From JBARRO01 sp049644265 (GTDB lineage Bacteria; Bacteroidota; Ignavibacteria; UBA10030), in NCBI GenBank assembly GCA_049644265.1, contig JBARRO010000255.1:1-17463 (forward strand): DNA of 17,463 bases, read 5' to 3'. A program made the position numbers and the translations under genes. Below the pieces are notes generated by a model. That model ran no database searches. It had not been told where the DNA came from and saw nothing but the letters and a program-made list of their open reading frames with translations. This document shows positions 13,889 through 17,463 of the stretch, piece after piece; positions within the stretch are counted from its first letter, which is position 1, and each line of letters begins with the position of its first letter.

Positions 13889-14839
13889 TCAATCGTGCGA
13901 GGACTCGTTATGTGCAAGAAACCGTTCCGCGTCAATGGCTGCCATGCATCCTGTACCGGCCGCACTCACAGCCTGCCGATAGGTCGGGTCTGCCACATCT
14001 CCTGCTGCAAAGACGCCCGGAATGTTCGTTGCAGTGCTTCGGGGCTTTGTGATGAGGTACCCCACGGAGTCCGTTTCCAGCTTTCCCTGGAAGAGCGCAG
14101 TGTTCGGCTGATGCCCGATTGCCAGGAAAAGACCATCACAAGAAAAGTCCGTGAGCTGATTGGTTTTGAGATTCTTCAGGCGCACACCGACAATCTTCTT
14201 GTGTCCCTGTTCGTTTTTGGTCCCGAGGACATCGACCACTGCCGAATCCCAGATAAAATCGATTTTCGGATTCTTGAACGACCGTTCCTGCATCACCTTG
14301 GAGGCGCGCAGCTCGTGGCGGCGATGCACCACGGTCACGCGTGCGGCGTGCTTCGTCAGGTACGTCGCCTCCTCTATCGCCGTATCACCTCCGCCGACAA
14401 CAACCACATGCTGGTTCTTGAAAAAGAATCCGTCACAGGTGGCACATGCGGACACGCCATATCCCATGTACTCGGTTTCAGACGGAAGGCCGAGAAGTTT
14501 TGCAGTTGCACCGGTGGCGATGATGAGACTGTCGCCGTAATGCGTTTCCCCGTCGGCAACTACTTTGAATGGTCGTTTTGAGAAATCGATCTCTTCCACA
14601 GTCTTAAAGAAACACTCGGCTCCAAATTTCTGCGCCTGTTTGCGGAACAACTCCATCATTTGCGGTCCCATGAGTCCATCCGGGAAGCCGGGATAGTTTT
14701 CAACCTCGGTGGTAATGGTCAGCTGCCCGCCGGGTTGCTGACCTTCGAAGACAATCGGTTTCAGATTCGCCCGAGCGGCATAGAGCGCTGCGGTCAATCC
14801 TGCCGGGCCGGAGCCGATGATGATAACGGGGTGAGTCAT
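13889..14839 (-). CDS. trxB: Thioredoxin-disulfide reductase
   Basis: This 316-residue FAD flavoprotein passes electrons from NADPH to thioredoxin. It shows the FAD-binding GSGPAG (9-14), the redox-active CATC (132-135), the NADPH site GGGDTA (149-154) with HRR (172-174), and the second FAD motif AAGDV (278-282). This is the full low-molecular-weight TrxB set. The ATG at 14837-14839 was chosen because MTHPVIIIGSGPAG begins as in other TrxB proteins. An upstream in-frame ATG at 14879-14881 would add 14 residues encoded by a period-7 tandem repeat and is rejected. No Shine-Dalgarno sequence is visible; the repeat ends only 3 nt before the ATG. A terminator follows the gene. Confidence 0.96.
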   Translation of the reverse strand: MTHPVIIIGSGPAGLTAALYAARANLKPIVFEGQQPGGQLTITTEVENYPGFPDGLMGPQMMELFRKQAQKFGAECFFKTVEEIDFSKRPFKVVADGETHYGDSLIIATGATAKLLGLPSETEYMGYGVSACATCDGFFFKNQHVVVVGGGDTAIEEATYLTKHAARVTVVHRRHELRASKVMQERSFKNPKIDFIWDSAVVDVLGTKNEQGHKKIVGVRLKNLKTNQLTDFSCDGLFLAIGHQPNTALFQGKLETDSVGYLITKPRSTATNIPGVFAAGDVADPTYRQAVSAAGTGCMAAIDAERFLAHNESSHD

Positions 14840-14842
14840 GGG

Positions 14843-14898
14843 CAATTGGTCAATGAACAATGAGGAATGAGCAATGAGCAATGAGTAGTAAGTATTGA
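14843..14898. repeat. Period-7 tandem repeat (CAATGA type) in the trxB leader
   Basis: Plus-strand units read CAATTGG, TCAATGA, ACAATGA, GGAATGA, GCAATGA, GCAATGA, GTAGTAA, GTATTGA: eight 7-nt units, the middle ones nearly identical and the outer ones decayed. The array occupies the leader of trxB directly before its ATG. It is related to the array at 16290-16324. Confidence 0.8.
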
Positions 14899-14984
14899 GT
14901 TCTGTGCTTTATTAGATGAAGGGATTGCTCAAAGGATTCGACCAGGATTAGGTAGATGTAGCGGATTGCCATGATTGGAGACCT

Positions 14985-15929
14985 TTACTTTGGTTTTCTT
15001 ACTTCCCCTTTGTGCTTCTTCACGACTGACACATTTCTCATCCATCCTTCCCATTTCGTTCTCTTGATCGGGCTCTTTCGAAAGGTGGACGAGAATTGCT
15101 CTTTCGTCATGGTTCCCGCTGCCTCAAGTTCCGGCGTCACATTGCCCTCCCTCGGAAGGAATGCCTGCTCCCTGGTTTCCTGTTGAAACCGATTCCATGG
15201 ACAGACATCCTGACAAATGTCGCAACCGTAGATCCAGCCGTCGAATTTCGGTTTAAGTTTTTCGTCGATCTCTCCCCGATGTTCAATCGTGAGATACGAA
15301 ATGCACTTGTTGGAATCGAGGACATACTCTTCGGTGATGGCTCCGGTCGGGCACGCCTCGAGGCATGCTGTGCAGGAGCCACAGAAATCTTCGATGGGCG
15401 AATCATATTCCAGCTCTGCGTCGAGTATGATTTCCCCCAGGAAAACCCACGAGCCGAGTTCTTTGGTAATAACATTGGTGTGTTTGCCGAGCCATCCGAT
15501 CCCCGCCCTCACTGCCCAGGCCTTGTCCATGACCGGGCCCGTATCGACATAGAGCCGGGCATTTACGCCCGGGATTTCCGCTTTGATGAATTCCTGAAGC
15601 TGTTCAAGCCGATTCGTAAGAATGAGGTGGTAGTCATCGCCCCATGCATAACGGGAAATCTTCCCAACCGCCGGATCGTCCGAATGACGGGGGTGCGTGT
15701 AGTAATTCATCGCAACGCACACAACCGATTTTGCATTGGGGACAACCAGTCGCGGATCGGCCCGTTTGTCGGCATTGCGTGTCATCCAATCCATCGTTGC
15801 GTGGTAACCCCGGCTGAGCCACTCACGCAGGCGCTTGCCTTCCGCTGTCAATTCCTCCGTCCTGGCGATTCCAACCTTCGAAAATCCCAGCTCAAGCGCT
15901 TTGCTTTTTATTCTTCCTGAGGACTGCAT
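14985..15929 (-). CDS. queG: Epoxyqueuosine reductase (QueG)
   Basis: This 314-residue cobalamin- and iron-sulfur-dependent enzyme performs the last step of queuosine synthesis, reducing epoxyqueuosine to queuosine in the tRNA wobble position. The cobalamin-binding N-terminal domain contains the conserved YVDTGPVMDKAWA segment (128-139) with the family's acidic residue. Two [4Fe-4S] sets follow: CGSCTACLEACP (C183, C186, C189, C193) and CDICQDVCP (C236, C239, C243), with C209 available as a further ligand. The C-terminal helical part ends RKPK. ATG 15927-15929 lies only 9 nt after the Rieske gene's stop, so the two are almost certainly co-transcribed. TAA is at 14985-14987, and trxB follows after 145 nt on the same strand. 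Confidence 0.97.
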   Translation of the reverse strand: MQSSGRIKSKALELGFSKVGIARTEELTAEGKRLREWLSRGYHATMDWMTRNADKRADPRLVVPNAKSVVCVAMNYYTHPRHSDDPAVGKISRYAWGDDYHLILTNRLEQLQEFIKAEIPGVNARLYVDTGPVMDKAWAVRAGIGWLGKHTNVITKELGSWVFLGEIILDAELEYDSPIEDFCGSCTACLEACPTGAITEEYVLDSNKCISYLTIEHRGEIDEKLKPKFDGWIYGCDICQDVCPWNRFQQETREQAFLPREGNVTPELEAAGTMTKEQFSSTFRKSPIKRTKWEGWMRNVSVVKKHKGEVRKPK

Positions 15930-15938
15930 CGCTTCGTC

Positions 15939-16277
15939 TCAAGGAAACATCGGGAAGGCACGGTCTGCTTCCGGCAACTCCACCCAGACAACGCCGTCCC
16001 GAATCCGGACTTCGTAGGTTTTCAGCGTTCCGGCGCCGTTCACGGGTTTCCCCGTCCGAAGGTCAAACGACCATCCATGCATGGGACAGGTCAGCGTGCA
16101 TCCATCAAGCGTCCCCTCATGCAGACGTGAAAAATGCTGATGGGGACAGTTGTTCTCAACTGCGTGGATTTGGCCGTCGATGTTAAAGACGACGACCTCC
16201 GTCAGTCCCGACGTAACTCGTTTGGGACGCGTCCTCGTGACTTCGTCGATCGGGCCTATCTTTGTGAATTTGTCCAT
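15939..16277 (-). CDS. Rieske [2Fe-2S] ferredoxin-like protein
   Basis: This 112-residue stand-alone Rieske domain has C44-x-H46 (NCPHQH) and C64-x2-H67 (CPMHGWSFD), separated by 17 residues, which bind a [2Fe-2S] cluster through two Cys and two His. It has the one-domain size of dioxygenase-type ferredoxins and NirD-like proteins, with no signal peptide, so it is a soluble cytosolic electron carrier or redox subunit. No oxygenase or nitrite reductase partner is encoded nearby. The neighbour is queG, 9 nt downstream. The second half of the first motif is HQHFSRL rather than the more usual HxGxxL. ATG 16275-16277 has no Shine-Dalgarno sequence and is preceded by a period-7 repeat. Confidence 0.93.
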   Translation of the reverse strand: MDKFTKIGPIDEVTRTRPKRVTSGLTEVVVFNIDGQIHAVENNCPHQHFSRLHEGTLDGCTLTCPMHGWSFDLRTGKPVNGAGTLKTYEVRIRDGVVWVELPEADRAFPMFP

Positions 16278-16289
16278 TTGCGAAGAGCG

Positions 16290-16324
16290 TCAATAACCAG
16301 TTTCCAATGACCAATTCCCAAGGA
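16290..16324. repeat. Short period-7 tandem repeat upstream of the Rieske gene
   Basis: Plus-strand units TCAATAA, CCAGTTT, CCAATGA, CCAATTC, CCAAGGA form a five-unit, decayed 7-nt array in the 54-nt gap between the MBL and Rieske genes. It ends 12 nt before the Rieske ATG and resembles the trxB leader array. Confidence 0.6.
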
Positions 16325-16331
16325 TTGAAGC

Positions 16332-17177
16332 TTACTCAAGGCGAACTGCGCGGTCGGGAGCAAAGCCCTTGGGAGTCGATTTCAGGGTAATTGCCTCGGT
16401 GGTTGGGTCGTGTTCCAGGAAGAGGATCCATTGCTCTTCGCAGGCACGGGGCAGGATCTTTTTCTTTTCCTCGAGCGTCACCAACGGACGAACGTCGTAT
16501 CCCATGATGTATGGATACGGGATGTGCGACGCCGTCGGGATAAGGTCGCAACAAAACAGCATCGTGGTTTTGCCGTCGGAGATTTTTGGTAGTTGCTGAG
16601 CGGAGGTGTGGCCATTGCAAACAATCACGTCGATCCCCGGGAAAATTTCAAATTCCCCGTCGACCAACTCCAGCACGTGGTGCTCCATGAGAGGCATGAA
16701 GTCATCTGCCATGAAGCTCCCGCGATCTTTATCGGTCGGCTTTTGAGAGAGTTCCCAGTGCTTCTTCTGAACGTAGTATCGGGCGTGAGGAAATGAAGGA
16801 ACGAGGGCTCCATCCTTGAGGATCGTTGAACCTCCGGCATGGTCGAAATGCAGATGAGTCAGAATCACATCGGTCACATCGTCGGGCGAAACGTCATGCT
16901 TCTTCAGCGAGGAAAAGAGTTCAGACTCCGTGTTGTCGAGTTTGTAGATATCTTTCAGCTTGTTGTTCCATTTCGATCCGTTCCCGTCATCAACGAGAAT
17001 GACTCTTCCGCCCCCCTTGATCAGCCAGCAGCGGGCCGCCAAATCGATGCGCTGCCGATCGTCGGGCGGGTTGGTCTTGCTCCAGAACACCCACGGAACA
17101 ATGCCAAACATCGCACCGCCGTCCAGGGCGAATCTCCCTGTTTCAATCGAGTGAATTTCGTAGTTGCCGATCTTCAT
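16332..17177 (-). CDS. Metallo-beta-lactamase-fold hydrolase
   Basis: This 281-residue protein has the MBL metal motif HLHFDH (108-113), a further His in CNGHTS (H190), the bridging Asp in CCDLIP (D211) and a C-terminal His in EHDP (H256). This complete dinuclear metal set marks a functional hydrolase. The arrangement resembles the AttM/AiiA lactonase-like and general MBL-fold hydrolase groups; the substrate is unknown. There is no signal peptide, so it is cytosolic. ATG 17175-17177 was chosen because MKIGNYEIHSIETG starts the domain and GGGAAG lies about 6 nt upstream. A longer open frame reaching 17237 only translates repeat DNA. The Rieske and queG genes follow on the same strand after a 54-nt gap. 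Confidence 0.92.
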   Translation of the reverse strand: MKIGNYEIHSIETGRFALDGGAMFGIVPWVFWSKTNPPDDRQRIDLAARCWLIKGGGRVILVDDGNGSKWNNKLKDIYKLDNTESELFSSLKKHDVSPDDVTDVILTHLHFDHAGGSTILKDGALVPSFPHARYYVQKKHWELSQKPTDKDRGSFMADDFMPLMEHHVLELVDGEFEIFPGIDVIVCNGHTSAQQLPKISDGKTTMLFCCDLIPTASHIPYPYIMGYDVRPLVTLEEKKKILPRACEEQWILFLEHDPTTEAITLKSTPKGFAPDRAVRLE

Positions 17178-17201
17178 GGTGCTTCCCGGTGAGTGAAAAG
17201 A

Positions 17202-17333
17202 GTTACACAGAGGTTCACAGAGAAGAGAGGAGGACACAGAGGTTTATGGCAAATCGATTTGGAGGGATTACCCTAATTCTTTTCTCTGTGGACTCTCTTC
17301 CCCCTGTGTCCTCTGTGAAATATCTCTCTGTGA
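17202..17333. repeat. CACAGAG palindromic repeat, unit 1
   Basis: The left arm (17202-17242), with CACAGAG boxes around a GAAGAGAGGAGG core, is imperfectly complementary to the right arm (about 17284-17333), with CTCTGTG boxes around CTCTCTTCCCCC. A centre of about 41 nt lies between. It starts 24 nt upstream of the MBL gene's ATG. The 286 bases from the MBL start to the window edge hold only this and the next unit; I find no gene there. Confidence 0.8.
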
Positions 17334-17342
17334 GCAAAAAGC

Positions 17343-17463
17343 GTTACACAGGGATCACAGAGAAGAGAGGAGAACACAGAGGTTTATGTCAAATTGAATT
17401 TGAGAGGGTTTTCCACCTTTACTTCTCTCCTCTGTGAGCTTTGCTCTTCACTGTGTCCTCTGT
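17343..17463. repeat. CACAGAG palindromic repeat, unit 2 (cut by window edge)
   Basis: This is a second copy of the same unit, offset 140-141 nt. Its left arm (17343-17381) and centre (GTTTATGTCAAATTGAATTT against GTTTATGGCAAATCGATTT in unit 1) are clearly homologous. The right arm, rich in CTCTGTG and GTGTCCTCTGT, runs to the right edge and is probably incomplete. Confidence 0.75.

Noticed and set aside
14840..14881. 14-residue N-terminal extension of TrxB
   Set aside because: It is encoded by the period-7 repeat and is not part of the TrxB family start.
17178..17237. 20-residue N-terminal extension of the MBL hydrolase
   Set aside because: It is partly translated from the palindromic repeat; the domain starts at MKIGNYEIHS with a ribosome-binding site.
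17189..17437. Open frame of 82 codons on the plus strand
   Set aside because: It is entirely translated from the CACAGAG repeat units, with no ribosome-binding site or recognisable domain.
1..17463. Defence island, CRISPR array, biosynthetic cluster or prophage
   Set aside because: I found no repeat-spacer pattern, nuclease/helicase defence genes, integrase, transposase, tRNA attachment site or biosynthetic core enzyme.

Overview
The window is a gene-dense chromosomal stretch of about 17.5 kb holding 18 protein-coding genes. One is cut by the left edge and one (31 codons) is too short for ordinary gene calling. I see no rRNA, tRNA, CRISPR array, transposase or prophage. The gene set points to a bacterium of the FCB superphylum: EF-G-like GTPase, YtxH plus DUF948 membrane proteins, a COX24/mS38-like mini-protein, a DUF4097-type repeat protein and a Gram-negative outer-membrane beta-barrel. 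Several genes keep strong AGGAGG-type ribosome-binding sites, and at least one promoter matches the sigma-70 consensus (TTGACT-17 nt-TATAAT). That fits the Ignavibacteria/Chlorobi side better than typical Bacteroides or Flavobacterium, but the lineage is inference.

Left part, plus strand (1-4426): the 3' part of an RlmI-like rRNA methyltransferase; a secreted beta-barrel protein with its own putative promoter; then a tightly coupled trio of ECF sigma factor, single-pass membrane coiled-coil protein (probable anti-sigma factor without zinc motif) and a secreted DUF4097-type repeat protein. Both junctions in the trio are ATGA overlaps. A convergent junction at about 4427-4457 separates this from the rest, which is all on the minus strand.

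Middle part, minus strand (read right to left, 11432 to 4458): an S1/P1-nuclease/phospholipase-C-like secreted zinc enzyme, YtxH, DUF948, an EF-G-2-type GTPase starting at TTG, a hairpin terminator, and UvrA.

Next block, minus strand (13756 to 11508): a four-gene operon sppA - HU - zinc-ribbon/TPR membrane protein - COX24-like mini-protein. A canonical sigma-70 promoter stands in front of it and a strong hairpin follows it. Upstream lies thioredoxin reductase trxB with an intrinsic terminator.

Right part, minus strand (17177 to 14985): metallo-beta-lactamase-fold hydrolase, Rieske ferredoxin-like protein, and queG (epoxyqueuosine reductase, 9 nt after the Rieske gene). Three of the minus-strand gene starts here (trxB, the Rieske gene and the MBL gene) have low-complexity or palindromic repeats directly upstream. 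Two are period-7 tandems (CAATGA-type) and one is a tandem pair of about 140-bp CACAGAG palindromic units running off the right edge.

The functions are mostly housekeeping: rRNA and tRNA modification, DNA repair, envelope proteolysis, nucleoid structure and redox. The least ordinary parts are the sigma/membrane-sensor/repeat-protein operon, the Rieske-queG pairing, the SD-masking hairpin at the TTG start of the EF-G-like gene, and the repeat families placed at gene starts.
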